A stretch of 54,741 bases of DNA from JBIKLM01 sp044375105 (GTDB lineage: Bacteria > Planctomycetota > UBA1135 > GCA-002686595). Shown here piece by piece: positions 16,145 through 24,268 of the stretch. The stretch is taken from positions 1 through 54,741 of the forward strand of contig JBILNK010000006.1 in NCBI GenBank assembly GCA_044375105.1, in the 5' to 3' direction. Within the stretch, counting starts at the first letter, position 1; each line of letters begins with the position of its first letter. The position numbers were made by a program, and so were the translations under genes. The notes under the pieces are model-generated. The model made no database searches. It worked only from the letters and a program-made list of their open reading frames with translations, and was not told where the DNA came from.

Positions 16145-16557
16145 TCGCCGGCTGAGAAGCCGGGGTAGCCGGTCAGGAAGCCCGGCAGGTCGCGGGCGGC
16201 GAAGAGCTCCAGGTCGAAGGGCTCGAAGGTCACCCGCTGGAGGTGCTCGGGCCGCAGCAGCCACAGCCAACAGGCCCGCGACCCCGAGTCGGTCACGGCC
16301 TTGGCGCGGATGCGCTCGTAGTGCGGGCCCTCGTAGGCGTCGAGGCGCGCCAAAGCCGCCGCGCCCACGCCCTCGAGCAGCAGGCCCTCCACCGCGGACC
16401 CGGGCGCGGGGGCCAAGCTCGGATAGCGCTCTCCGCGCACCAGACCCCGGCGAAAACCCGCCACCCGGGCCGGCCGCGACGGAAAAACCTTCCCGGTCAG
16501 CAGGCGCTGGATCGCGGGCAGTTGCAGGGTCCCGTACACGAACAGCGGCAGTTCCAT
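16138..16557 (-). CDS. gamma-glutamylcyclotransferase family (AIG2-like) protein
   Basis: This single-domain protein of 139 residues has the two family landmarks: the substrate-binding loop LFVYGTLQLP (YGTL at residues 8-11) and the catalytic Glu76 in LDAYEGPHYERI, both correctly spaced. GFRRGLV and PSLAP between them are typical of the bacterial AIG2/GGACT-like group. Such enzymes cyclise gamma-glutamyl or epsilon-lysyl-gamma-glutamyl amines, releasing 5-oxoproline; the exact substrate here is unknown. No signal peptide is present, so it is cytoplasmic. It converges on and slightly overlaps the sulfatase gene. It is the intact relative of the broken copy at 7460-7869. Confidence 0.85.
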   Translation of the reverse strand: MELPLFVYGTLQLPAIQRLLTGKVFPSRPARVAGFRRGLVRGERYPSLAPAPGSAVEGLLLEGVGAAALARLDAYEGPHYERIRAKAVTDSGSRACWLWLLRPEHLQRVTFEPFDLELFAARDLPGFLTGYPGFSAGDQ

Positions 16558-16693
16558 GGGGCAGGCGGGAGCCGAGCATAAGCCCGGCGGGGGCCTGTGC
16601 GGCCCGCAGCGCTCAAGGGGCGCCGCTCCCCGGTCCGATCCTGCCCTGGTTCGAGAACCTTAGCCCCCCCCGGCTGCCGACCCCCCCCGCGCC

Positions 16694-17182
16694 ATGCATG
16701 CTCGCCGCCGCAAACTGATCAAGACCAAGCTGCAGCTCAAGCTGATCGGGGTCTTCGTGGGGCTGGCCTGCGTCAGCGCCTTGATCCAGACCCTGCTGGT
16801 CAACCACTCGCTGCTGGCCCTGCTGGGCTCCCCGGAGCAGGGCGCTTCGGCCCTGCGCGTCGATCTGCCGCGCCTCCTGCTCGGCAATCTGGCCCTCAGC
16901 CTGGGCCTCCTGGTGCCGGCCATGGGTTTCGTCGGCCTGCTGGTGACGCACCGCATCGCCGGCCCCGTCTACCGCTTCGAGCAGCACCTCTCGGCCTATG
17001 CGCGCGGCGAGGACCCGGGTCCCTGCAAGATCCGGCAGGGCGATGAGCTGCAGGAGCTGTGCACGATCATCAACCTGGCCCTGGAGCGCGCCCGCAGCGA
17101 GCGCGCCGCACCCGCATCGCAGGCAGACGTTTCGGCCAGCGCTCCGACCGGCGGGAAGGGCGGGGATTCCAAGGCGGCCTGA
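16694..17182 (+). CDS. two-TM membrane protein with a HAMP-like domain and no output domain
   Basis: The 162-residue protein has a basic N-terminus (MHARRRKLIKTKLQLK), a first membrane helix (LIGVFVGLACVSALIQTLLV), a periplasmic loop of about 40 residues, a second helix (LLLGNLALSLGLLVPAMGFVGLLV), and a cytoplasmic part starting THRIAGPVYRFEQHL. This T-H-R-I-A-G-P-x-Y-R-F linker and the following QGDELQELCTIINLAL helix match HAMP domains of sensor proteins. The protein ends soon after in a low-complexity tail, so it has no kinase, methyl-accepting or cyclase output. It may be a regulator or adaptor for another signalling protein, or a truncated sensor. ATG 16694 is used; ATG 16698 is out of frame. 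Confidence 0.72.
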   Translation: MHARRRKLIKTKLQLKLIGVFVGLACVSALIQTLLVNHSLLALLGSPEQGASALRVDLPRLLLGNLALSLGLLVPAMGFVGLLVTHRIAGPVYRFEQHLSAYARGEDPGPCKIRQGDELQELCTIINLALERARSERAAPASQADVSASAPTGGKGGDSKAA

Positions 17183-17258
17183 TCGGCGGCTCGGGCGCTG
17201 GAGGAATGTCCGGCGCGGGGCCTTCTCCGGGGCTGCGAGGCCAGCCAATCCGAAGCCT

Positions 17259-17699
17259 TCAGGCCGCGCCCTGCTGACGCAGCCAGGCCACGATCTGGGC
17301 CGCGGTCAGCGCGCCGGTCTGGCGCGCGACCTCGCGGCCGCCGCGCAGCAGCACCAGCAGGGGGATGGCCTGCACGCCCATGGCCTGGGCGGTAGCCGGG
17401 CTGGCCTCGGTGTCCAGTTTGGCGAACAGGACCGAGGTGGCCAGCTCGCGGGCGGCCTGCGCGAAATGCGGCGCCATCATGCGGCAGGGCCCGCACCATT
17501 CGGCCCACAGGTCGACCAGCAGGGGCAGCTCGCTGCGCTCGGCGAAGCGCCGAAAGCTTCGGTCGTCCAGCTCGATCGGGCTGCCCGGCAGCAGGGCGCT
17601 GCGGCACTTGCCGCAGCGCGGCCCTTGGGCCAGGCGATCGCGCGGCACGCGGTTCGAAGCCAGACAGGCGGGGCAGGGGGTCAGCAGGCTGTCGCTCAT
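17259..17699 (-). CDS. trxC: thioredoxin 2 (TrxC-type) with N-terminal zinc ribbon
   Basis: The 146-residue product has an N-terminal four-Cys zinc-binding segment (Cys9-x2-Cys12 and Cys29-x2-Cys32, in TPCPAC and RCGKC) fused to a thioredoxin domain with the active site AEWCGPCRMM (Cys69, Cys72). QAIPLLVL carries the cis-Pro. This is the architecture of thioredoxin 2, a cytoplasmic disulfide reductase tied to oxidative stress defence in other bacteria. It stands alone on the minus strand between the HAMP protein (convergent) and the oxidase gene. The only atypical point is Leu-Leu after the cis-Pro, where Thr is usual. Confidence 0.92.
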   Translation of the reverse strand: MSDSLLTPCPACLASNRVPRDRLAQGPRCGKCRSALLPGSPIELDDRSFRRFAERSELPLLVDLWAEWCGPCRMMAPHFAQAARELATSVLFAKLDTEASPATAQAMGVQAIPLLVLLRGGREVARQTGALTAAQIVAWLRQQGAA

Positions 17700-17837
17700 G
17701 GGGGTCTGCGGGCGGCGCGGACGAGGGTACCGCGCAGGCCGAGCCCACGGGAGGGTTCCCGCCTGGGGGCTCAGGCCCAGCCGTGAGGTCGGGGGCTCGC
17801 GGGGCCCGCCGCGCTGCTGCGCTCGACGGGTCGCCGG

Positions 17838-19307
17838 TCAGCGCGCGGGGCCGTCGTCGCCGCGCCTCAGCCGTCCGCGCGGATCGAGCAGGGCCGAAAG
17901 GCGCGCTTCGAGCTCGCGCTGGTGCCGCGGGCGGTGGCGCTCGGCGAAGGCCTGGTTGTGGGGCCCGAGGCCGTGCTCGGCGCTGAAGCTGCCGCCGAAC
18001 TCCTCCACGCACAGCCGATAGACCCGTTCGAGCACCGCGCGCCGCAGGCGCTCCGCATCGAAGCCCGGGCCCGCTCGGCCAGCCTGTTCGAGCGGGTCGT
18101 AGACCAGGTTGAAGTGCGTGCCGCCGTCGCCCCAGTGCCCGAAGTCGTGGGGCACGAGGCCGGGGAATTCTTCGGCCACCAGGCGGCGGGCCGCGGCGCT
18201 GAAGGCCGGCAGCCGCGCGCGCGGCACCGAAAGGTCCATGGCGATCACGCGCCCGCGCTGGGCCAGGGACTCCGAGACCTGGTGGCGCAGGTGCCAGCCC
18301 TCCTCGGGGCGCACCAGCAGCACGTCTTCGATGGCCGACTCGGGGTGCTGTTCGAGGAAGCGGCCGCAGGCGTCGGTCAGGAGCGCTTCGAGATCCAAGC
18401 GCTCGGGCGCGAGCGTGCTCGAGCACTCGAGCAGGGCCGCGTAGCGCGGCGCCTGGCAGGCGAACGGGCGGCGCAGGTTGGCGCCGTGGGCCAGGGTCGC
18501 CTCGAGCGCTTCGCGCGAGAGCACTTCGAAGGCCGAGAGGTGTCCGCCGGTGTCGCGCTCGAGCGCGCTCAGGAGCTGCACCAGCGCCTCGCCATCGCCG
18601 GCGGCCACCCAGGCCGCCGCGCGCTGGCGCGGCAGGGGCGCGAGCTCGAGCACGGCCGCCGTGATCACCCCGTAGGCTCCGCTGGTGCCGACGAAGAGCT
18701 GCTTCCAATCGAGGCCGGTGTTGTCCTTGCGCAGGCCGGACAGGCCCGACCAGCGCTCGCCGTCGGGCAAGACCACCTCGAGACCCAGCAGGTTGTGGCG
18801 CACGTCGCCGTGGGCGAGCAGCCGGGAGCCGCCGGTGTTCGTGGCGATCATGCCGCCGATCTGCGGATCGGCGCCCAGGTCGATCGGGAAGCACAGGCCG
18901 TGGGGGGCCAGGGCCTGATTCAGCGTGCCCAGGGTCACGCCGGCTTCCACCGTGGCCGTGCGGCCGGACGGGTCGATCTGCACGATGCGGTCGAGGCGCT
19001 CCAGCGACAGGACCACCTGCTCGCCGGTGCGGTCCGGCGTCGAAGCGCCCACCAGGCCGGTGTTGGCGCCGGCGATGTGCACCCGCTGGCCGTGCTGATC
19101 GCAGAGGCGCAGCACGGCGGCGACCTCGTCGCAGCTGCGCGGACGCACGACCAGGGCCGCGCGCCCGACCCCGTAGCGCCAGCCGCGCTCGTAGCGCACG
19201 AGATCCGCCGGATCGGTCAAGAGCGCCTCGGCCCCACAGGCCGCGGACAGCGCCGCCACCAGATCGGAGGGCGGCTCGGGGCGCGCTCGGGCTTCGAGGC
19301 TGGACAT
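17838..19307 (-). CDS. FAD-linked D-2-hydroxyglutarate dehydrogenase-like oxidase
   Basis: The 489-residue protein is a PCMH-type FAD flavoprotein with an FAD-oxidase C-terminal domain. Visible are the pyrophosphate-binding loop HIAGANTGLVGAS, DPQIGGMIATNTGGSRLLAHGD, the GLDWKQLFVGTSGAYGVITA segment, the C-terminal metal/substrate motif HWGDGGTHFNLVY and the terminal FGGSFSAEHGLGPHNQ. The family holds D-lactate, glycolate and D-2-hydroxyglutarate dehydrogenases. The gene immediately upstream (11 bases apart, same strand) is HglS-type 2-oxoadipate dioxygenase/decarboxylase, whose product is D-2-hydroxyglutarate. This favours D-2-hydroxyglutarate oxidation to 2-oxoglutarate, with electrons passed to a quinone or flavoprotein. 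ATG 19307 is chosen as the start right after the upstream stop. Confidence 0.85.
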   Translation of the reverse strand: MSSLEARARPEPPSDLVAALSAACGAEALLTDPADLVRYERGWRYGVGRAALVVRPRSCDEVAAVLRLCDQHGQRVHIAGANTGLVGASTPDRTGEQVVLSLERLDRIVQIDPSGRTATVEAGVTLGTLNQALAPHGLCFPIDLGADPQIGGMIATNTGGSRLLAHGDVRHNLLGLEVVLPDGERWSGLSGLRKDNTGLDWKQLFVGTSGAYGVITAAVLELAPLPRQRAAAWVAAGDGEALVQLLSALERDTGGHLSAFEVLSREALEATLAHGANLRRPFACQAPRYAALLECSSTLAPERLDLEALLTDACGRFLEQHPESAIEDVLLVRPEEGWHLRHQVSESLAQRGRVIAMDLSVPRARLPAFSAAARRLVAEEFPGLVPHDFGHWGDGGTHFNLVYDPLEQAGRAGPGFDAERLRRAVLERVYRLCVEEFGGSFSAEHGLGPHNQAFAERHRPRHQRELEARLSALLDPRGRLRRGDDGPAR

Positions 19308-19318
19308 GGGGGCTGTGT

Positions 19319-20350
19319 TCAGGCCGGGGATCCGAGCGGCGGGGCACTGCGGGTCATGGCGAAGATCCCCTGGGCGTTGCCGGCGTCGAAGCCGAGGTCC
19401 AGGAAGCCGTCTTCGCGCCGGCGGCGCGTGATGAACTCGTGGAAAGAGCCCGGCACCCGGCGGCTGACGTAGTTGCCTTCGCCGTCGAGCAGCAGGCGCT
19501 CGACCTCCGCGGCCCGGAAAGCGGTCTGCAGCACGCGCCCGGAGGCCGAGACCTCGACCGTGTCCTTGATCGGACGCCCGAGGCGCCGCTGGGCATCGGC
19601 CACCGCCAGCACGTCCTCGACGCGGTCCGTGGCGTGATTGAAGGCCTGGCCTTCCGTGGCGATCCAGGCCATTTCCTCGCTCTCCTCGCGCAGGATCTCG
19701 TAGTCCGCGAGGCGCGCTTCGCCATGTTGGCGATCGAAGCAGGCCAGCAGGTCGGGCAGCAGCCGCGCCGCGCTCTCCTGCGGCAGGCTGCCTTCGGCCG
19801 CCAGCTCGGCCAGGCGCTCCAGGGAGCTCGCCGGCAGGGGGTCGATCGAGCTGCCGATCACGCGCTCGACCGCCGCTTGGAAGCGCGGCGAGAAGCGCTC
19901 GGTCTCGAGCTCCGAAACGAAGTACTGCGGCAGGTCCTCGGGGGCATCCCGGTGCGTGTAGACGTAGCCGGTCATCGACAGGCGCTCGAGCGGATAGACG
20001 CCGTTCAGGCGATAGCCGAGCGGCTCCAGGAAGCGCTCGAAGGCCAGGCGGCCGCTGGGCAGCTCGCCGGAAGGCGCCGCCACGGTGCGCAGGGCGCCAT
20101 GGTCGAGCACCAGCCGGCGGCCCGCTCGCCGCAGGTCCTCCACGTAGGCGCGGGCCATCGGAACGCGCGTCAGGACGCCCTCGAACAGCAGCATCGCCAG
20201 GGCCATCGAGAGCTCGCCACGGCCGATCCGGCCCGCGCCCGACTCGGCCAGGGCGGGGCTCCACAGGCGCGCCCGCAGCGCCGCGGCCCGGCGCGTGCCG
20301 GCCACGGCGGTCAGCAGGTCGTTCAGGGCGCCTTGATGCGTTGTTTGCAT
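19319..20350 (-). CDS. hglS: 2-oxoadipate dioxygenase/decarboxylase (HglS, DUF1338 family)
   Basis: The 343-residue protein belongs to DUF1338, whose founding enzyme HglS converts 2-oxoadipate, O2 and water to D-2-hydroxyglutarate and CO2 using Fe(II). The catalytic pattern is intact: His84 and Arg88 in LDHGALRTV (the H-x3-R pair), His239 in QAFNHATDRV and Glu305 in PGSFHEFITR are the expected iron ligands and substrate anchor. Family motifs PQYFVSELE and GYVYTHRDAPEDL are also present. ATG 20350 is chosen, with the divergent regulator beginning 167 bases away. With the dehydrogenase downstream it forms the last two steps of lysine/2-aminoadipate catabolism to 2-oxoglutarate. Regulation is probably by the divergent LysR protein. 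Confidence 0.9.
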   Translation of the reverse strand: MQTTHQGALNDLLTAVAGTRRAAALRARLWSPALAESGAGRIGRGELSMALAMLLFEGVLTRVPMARAYVEDLRRAGRRLVLDHGALRTVAAPSGELPSGRLAFERFLEPLGYRLNGVYPLERLSMTGYVYTHRDAPEDLPQYFVSELETERFSPRFQAAVERVIGSSIDPLPASSLERLAELAAEGSLPQESAARLLPDLLACFDRQHGEARLADYEILREESEEMAWIATEGQAFNHATDRVEDVLAVADAQRRLGRPIKDTVEVSASGRVLQTAFRAAEVERLLLDGEGNYVSRRVPGSFHEFITRRRREDGFLDLGFDAGNAQGIFAMTRSAPPLGSPA

Positions 20351-20465
20351 GGGATCCAACCTCGGCAAGCAGGGGGCGCCCCCGGCGGGGCGGCCCCAAC
20401 GACTCCTCGGGGCCATTCTTAGCCCACTCCAAGGGACCCCGGGGGCGAATTCTTGGCATGGGTGT

Positions 20466-20480
20466 ATGAGAAAAGCTCAT
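20466..20480. promoter_or_regulatory. LysR-type operator candidate (TGAG-N5-CTCA)
   Basis: ATGAG-AAAAG-CTCAT is a perfect inverted repeat with a 5-base spacer, and its TGAG...CTCA core is a T-N11-A box, the form bound by LysR-type regulators. It lies 37 bases before the lysR start codon and about 115 bases before hglS, in the only divergent gap of this module. The AT-rich centre stands out from its GC-rich surroundings. TTGGCA at 20453-20458 could be a -35 for the regulator gene. Confidence 0.6.
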
Positions 20481-20516
20481 GATTGGCCCGCCCCGGGATC
20501 GCCCCGAGGACCCTCC

Positions 20517-21449
20517 ATGCGCCCCGAACTGCCCTCCCTGACGGCGCTGCAGGCCTTCGAGGCCGCCCTGCGCCACCAGAGCTTCACCCGCGCCGCCGAG
20601 GAGCTCGGCCGCACCCAGGGCGCCGTCAGCCGCCAGGTGGCGCTGCTCGAGGCCCAGCTCGGCGTGGCCCTGTTCCATCGCGAGCACCCGCGCGTGCGCC
20701 CGACCCGCGCCGCGGAGCGCTTCGGCCTCAAGCTGCGCGCGCTGCTCGATCGCCTCTCGGCCCTGCTGCTCGAGATGCAGGCCCACACGGCCACCGGCGG
20801 CGTGCTGCACCTGGCGATCCTGCCGACGCTCGGCACGCGCTGGCTGATCCCGCGCATCAAGGCCTTCTATCGCCGCCACCCCGACGTGTCGCTGCAATTG
20901 ACCACGCGCCTGGGCGTGTTCGATTTCGAGGTCGAGCTGCTCGACGCGGCGATCCACTACGGCGAGGCGGTCTGGCCCGGCGCACGCCTCGAGCACCTGA
21001 TGGACGAGGAGGTCGCCGTGGTGGCCGGCGCCGAGCTGCTTGCGAGCGCGCGCCTCGATCGACCCCAGGACCTGGCCGCGATGCCGCTGCTGCAGCTGCA
21101 GTCGCGCCTGGGGGCCTGGGACGAGTGGTTCGCCGCGGTGGGCGCGCCCGGCCTGCGCTACCAGAGCGCGGCGCGTTTCGAGCACCACCTGATGGTCATC
21201 CAAGCGGCCATCGCCGGCTTGGGCGTGGCGTTGCTGCCCTCGTTCCTGGTGCGCGAGGAACTGGCCAGCGGCGCCCTGGTCGAGCCCTTCCCGCAGCTGC
21301 GCGCGCACACGCGCCGCGCCTATTGGCTGGCCTATCCCGAGCGCAGCCTCGAACTGCCGGCTCTGACCGCCCTGCGCGATTGGCTCTGGGAGCGGCTGCA
21401 GGCCGAGGGCCTGCGCCAGCCGACCGAGCGAGCCCTGCCCGGCGTCTGA
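20517..21449 (+). CDS. LysR-family transcriptional regulator (GcvA-like)
   Basis: The 310-residue protein starts with a winged helix-turn-helix (LTALQAFEAALRHQSFTRAAEELGRTQGAVSRQVALLE...LGVALFHRE, shown in parts), the GcvA/AmpR branch pattern with S-F-T-x-A-A-x-E-L and A-V-S-R-Q. The effector domain follows, with LHLAILPTLGTRWLIPRI and GLGVALLPSFLVREEL. ATG 20517 is chosen because the HTH begins right behind it. It is divergent from hglS and the hydroxyglutarate dehydrogenase, with a TGAG-N5-CTCA box in between, so it probably controls that operon and itself in response to a lysine-pathway intermediate. The effector is not known. Confidence 0.88.
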   Translation: MRPELPSLTALQAFEAALRHQSFTRAAEELGRTQGAVSRQVALLEAQLGVALFHREHPRVRPTRAAERFGLKLRALLDRLSALLLEMQAHTATGGVLHLAILPTLGTRWLIPRIKAFYRRHPDVSLQLTTRLGVFDFEVELLDAAIHYGEAVWPGARLEHLMDEEVAVVAGAELLASARLDRPQDLAAMPLLQLQSRLGAWDEWFAAVGAPGLRYQSAARFEHHLMVIQAAIAGLGVALLPSFLVREELASGALVEPFPQLRAHTRRAYWLAYPERSLELPALTALRDWLWERLQAEGLRQPTERALPGV

Positions 21450-21556
21450 GCCGCCCGGGCCGCGCTCCGCGCTCTTTCCTGACAGCGGCTTCACGGGATC
21501 TCCACGGGTCCGCCGCTAGGATCCCCCGCTGCCGTGCTGGCCCGGACTTCTCGACG

Positions 21557-23194
21557 ATGAGCCCTTCGATCGCTACCCAAACGCGCCGCTGGTGGCCGCC
21601 GATGGTGCTGCTGGCCCTCGCAGTGCTGCTGCTCAAGGTCGCATGCCAGGGCCTGCTCTGGCCCCTCGAGCTGGCCGCCGACGAAGCGCACTATTGGGAT
21701 TGGTCGCGGCGCCCGGCGCTCTCGTACCACACCAAGGGACCCTGGGTGGCCTGGATGATCGCCCTGTCGGTCAAGCTGTTCGGGATCGGCGAATTGGGCG
21801 TGCGATTTCCCGCCTATCTGGCAAACGCCGTGGCCACCTGCGCGGCCGGCGCCCTGGGCGCGGCCCTGGCCGGAGGGGCCCTGCGCGGCGCGCTGTTCGG
21901 CGCCTTGGCCCTGCAGGCCGTCAGCGCCTACCAGGTCTCCGGTTCGCTGATGACCGTCGACATGCAGATGGTCGCCGGCTGGCTGTCGGGAACCGCCTTG
22001 GCCGCCTGGGCCCTGCGGCGCGCCGCGGCGGGCCTGCCGATCGCCGGCTTGCTCGGCTTGGCTGGGCTGTGCTTCGCCCAGGCGTTCCTGGCCAAGTACA
22101 CCGCGCTGCTCGGAGCCCTGGGCGTATTCCTGGCCCTGTGCCAGGCGCCGGTCCTGCGCGCCCACTCCCAGCGCCACCTGGGCTTGGGCCTGTTCCTGGG
22201 CGGCTGCGCCCTGGGCGCTGTGCCGGTGCTGCTGTGGAACGCGCAGCACGATTGGGCCACCGTGCGGCATCTGCTGCTGCACCTCGAGGCCGGCGGCGTC
22301 GGCGGCGGGCCGGTCTTCGATTGGCGCTGGCCCGTGACCTATGTCGCCATGACCCTCGGGGCCGCGGGTCCCGTGCAGGCGCTGGCGCTGGCCGAAGCGG
22401 GGCGCTGGGCCTGGCGCGGCACGCCGGCCGGCCTGCGGAGCGACCGATCGGCCCCGCAGCAGCTCGAAGCATCGCTGCTGCGTGTGTGCCTGTGGAGCGC
22501 GCTGCCGGTCTTGATGCTCTATTTGCTCGTCAGCTGCGTCGCCCCGACCGAGGGGAACTGGGCCATCGGCGCCTATGGCCCCCTGGCGGTGCTGGCCGGC
22601 GAACGCCAGCGCCGCGCCTGGGCGGCGGGCGGCGCGGCCCTGCGCCGCCTGGGCCTGGCCGCGCTCGCCTGCGGAGCGCTGACCCTGCTCTTGGTGCTGA
22701 CTTTTCCTTTGGCAGCGCGGGCCCTCGGCGCCGCGCTCGAGCCCTTGGGTGTGCGCGTGCCGCTCTATCGCGTCAGCGGCCAGCGCGCCTTTGCCGCCGC
22801 GCTCGAGCAGCGCGTGCAGAGCGCCTGGTCGGCCCTGGCCCTGCCCGGCGAACCCGCCGAGGCCCCGCTGATCGCCGATTATTACAGCCGCGCGGCCTTG
22901 CTCGCCTTTTATCTGCCGGGTCACCCGCGCGTGCGCTGCGCCTCCGCGGCGCTCATGGCGCGGCCTTCTTCCTACGACGACTTCGCGGACACGCGCTTGC
23001 CGGACCCCGGCTTGCTCGGGCGCCCGGTGGTCCTGGTGGGCCAAAGCGCCGAGCGCTGGAGCGAGGCGTACACGCTGGAGGTCGTCGCCGAACTGGGCAC
23101 GGTGACCGAATCCGGACGCCCGCGCCCGCTGCTGATCGCCCGGCTCTTGTCCTTCGATGCCGCCGAGCCCGCCACGCCCGTGGACCCGCGCTGA
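21557..23194 (+). CDS. GT39/ArnT-like membrane glycosyltransferase
   Basis: This 545-residue polytopic protein begins with a basic segment and a helix (VLLALAVLLLKVACQGLL). The key first-loop motif ELAADEAHYWDWSRRPALSY is the acidic D-E-x-H-Y-W signature of ArnT/PMT-type GT-C enzymes, followed by KGPWVAWMI. Around ten further hydrophobic segments follow, then a soluble C-terminal part of about 130 residues including APLIADYYSRAALLAFYLPG. Such enzymes move a sugar from a polyprenyl-phosphate donor to lipids, proteins or glycans outside the inner membrane. The next gene on the same strand, 168 bases later, encodes a PAP2 phosphatase that could recycle the lipid carrier. Acceptor and sugar are unknown. 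ATG 21557 is the only credible start. Confidence 0.83.
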   Translation: MSPSIATQTRRWWPPMVLLALAVLLLKVACQGLLWPLELAADEAHYWDWSRRPALSYHTKGPWVAWMIALSVKLFGIGELGVRFPAYLANAVATCAAGALGAALAGGALRGALFGALALQAVSAYQVSGSLMTVDMQMVAGWLSGTALAAWALRRAAAGLPIAGLLGLAGLCFAQAFLAKYTALLGALGVFLALCQAPVLRAHSQRHLGLGLFLGGCALGAVPVLLWNAQHDWATVRHLLLHLEAGGVGGGPVFDWRWPVTYVAMTLGAAGPVQALALAEAGRWAWRGTPAGLRSDRSAPQQLEASLLRVCLWSALPVLMLYLLVSCVAPTEGNWAIGAYGPLAVLAGERQRRAWAAGGAALRRLGLAALACGALTLLLVLTFPLAARALGAALEPLGVRVPLYRVSGQRAFAAALEQRVQSAWSALALPGEPAEAPLIADYYSRAALLAFYLPGHPRVRCASAALMARPSSYDDFADTRLPDPGLLGRPVVLVGQSAERWSEAYTLEVVAELGTVTESGRPRPLLIARLLSFDAAEPATPVDPR

Positions 23195-23362
23195 CCGAAC
23201 CGAGGTCCCCGCCGCCGGTTCGAGGCTCCGCTTGGGAGGCCAAGGGCCAAAGTCCACGACCGCCCAACAGGGCCTTGATCGGCGATTCTCCTGGAGATTG
23301 CCCCTTCTTCATTCATCCCAGGGATGCGAGCGGATTGGAATGGTGCAATCTCTTCCCGACCC

Positions 23363-24196
23363 ATGAACACCCGCCGCGCCGCCCCCGCATCCGCCCGCTA
23401 TCTGCGCCTGTTCACCTTTGCGCCCATCGGGCCGCAGCTGCCAGCGCCGCTCTCGAGATGGTCCTTCGCCGCCGCCGGCGCGCTGTTCCTGGTCTCGCTG
23501 GGCTTCGACGGCCTGACCTCCTGGGCGGCCCCGAAGGGCCAGCGCTTCGGCGATCTCCATGGCCTGCTGCGATCCCTGGGCTACCTGCCGACCTGGATCC
23601 TGCTGGCGCTCGGTTTGGCGCTGGATGGGCAGCTGCGCCGCGATCTCGGGCAGCGCGCCACCCTGGGCCTCTACGTGCTGATGAACGCCGCCCTGTCCGG
23701 CGCCGCCGCGGCGCTGATCAAGCCTTTGGTGCGGCGCCTCGAGCCGCCGCGCACCGGCGATTACCCGGGCTGGCTGTTCGCGCCGCTCGGCGATCAACCC
23801 TGGAAGGGCAGCGACCTGGGCTTCCCATCCGAGCACGCTGCGGTGGCCTTCGGCGCCATGCTCGCCCTGGCGCGGCTGTTCCCCGGCGCCGGGCCGCTTT
23901 GCATCGCCCTGGCCTGTGGCACCGCCTTCGGGCGCGTGCAAGCCCGCGGGCACCACGTCAGCGACGTGACCTTCAGCCTGCTGCTGGCCCTGGGGGTGGC
24001 CTGGGCCTTCGAGCGCGTGCTGATGCGCTGGCCGCTGCGGCGGGCCCAAGGCAACCCGTCCATGCTCGCCGAGCTGACCGCGGTCGGTGTCGAACGGGGC
24101 TCCGCTTCCGCGCCTTTGGCGCTGGATGCGGGGGAAATCGCGCCGCCCGAGCTGCGCTTGCAGAGTTCCGACCAGGCTCCGGAAAGGCGCAGGTGA
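23363..24196 (+). CDS. PAP2-family membrane phosphatase
   Basis: The 277-residue protein has about five membrane helices and the three phosphatase motifs: C1 as KPLVRRLEPPR (K-x6-RP-like), C2 as GFPSEHAAVAFG (PSEH for the usual PSGH) and C3 as RVQARGHHVSDV (R-x5-H-x3-D). Family members dephosphorylate lipid phosphates such as undecaprenyl pyrophosphate or phosphatidic acid on the outer side of the inner membrane. The 70-residue C-terminal extension after the last helix is polar and of unknown use. Its place behind the GT39-like gene suggests carrier-lipid recycling. ATG 23363 is chosen because the preceding in-frame codons lie in a region without coding character. Confidence 0.85.
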   Translation: MNTRRAAPASARYLRLFTFAPIGPQLPAPLSRWSFAAAGALFLVSLGFDGLTSWAAPKGQRFGDLHGLLRSLGYLPTWILLALGLALDGQLRRDLGQRATLGLYVLMNAALSGAAAALIKPLVRRLEPPRTGDYPGWLFAPLGDQPWKGSDLGFPSEHAAVAFGAMLALARLFPGAGPLCIALACGTAFGRVQARGHHVSDVTFSLLLALGVAWAFERVLMRWPLRRAQGNPSMLAELTAVGVERGSASAPLALDAGEIAPPELRLQSSDQAPERRR

Positions 24197-24268
24197 GCGC
24201 CGCGCGCGGGCGGCAAGCAGGCTCGGATCCGACGAACCGCGGTCGGAGCGAGCCGGTCTTGGTCGCGC

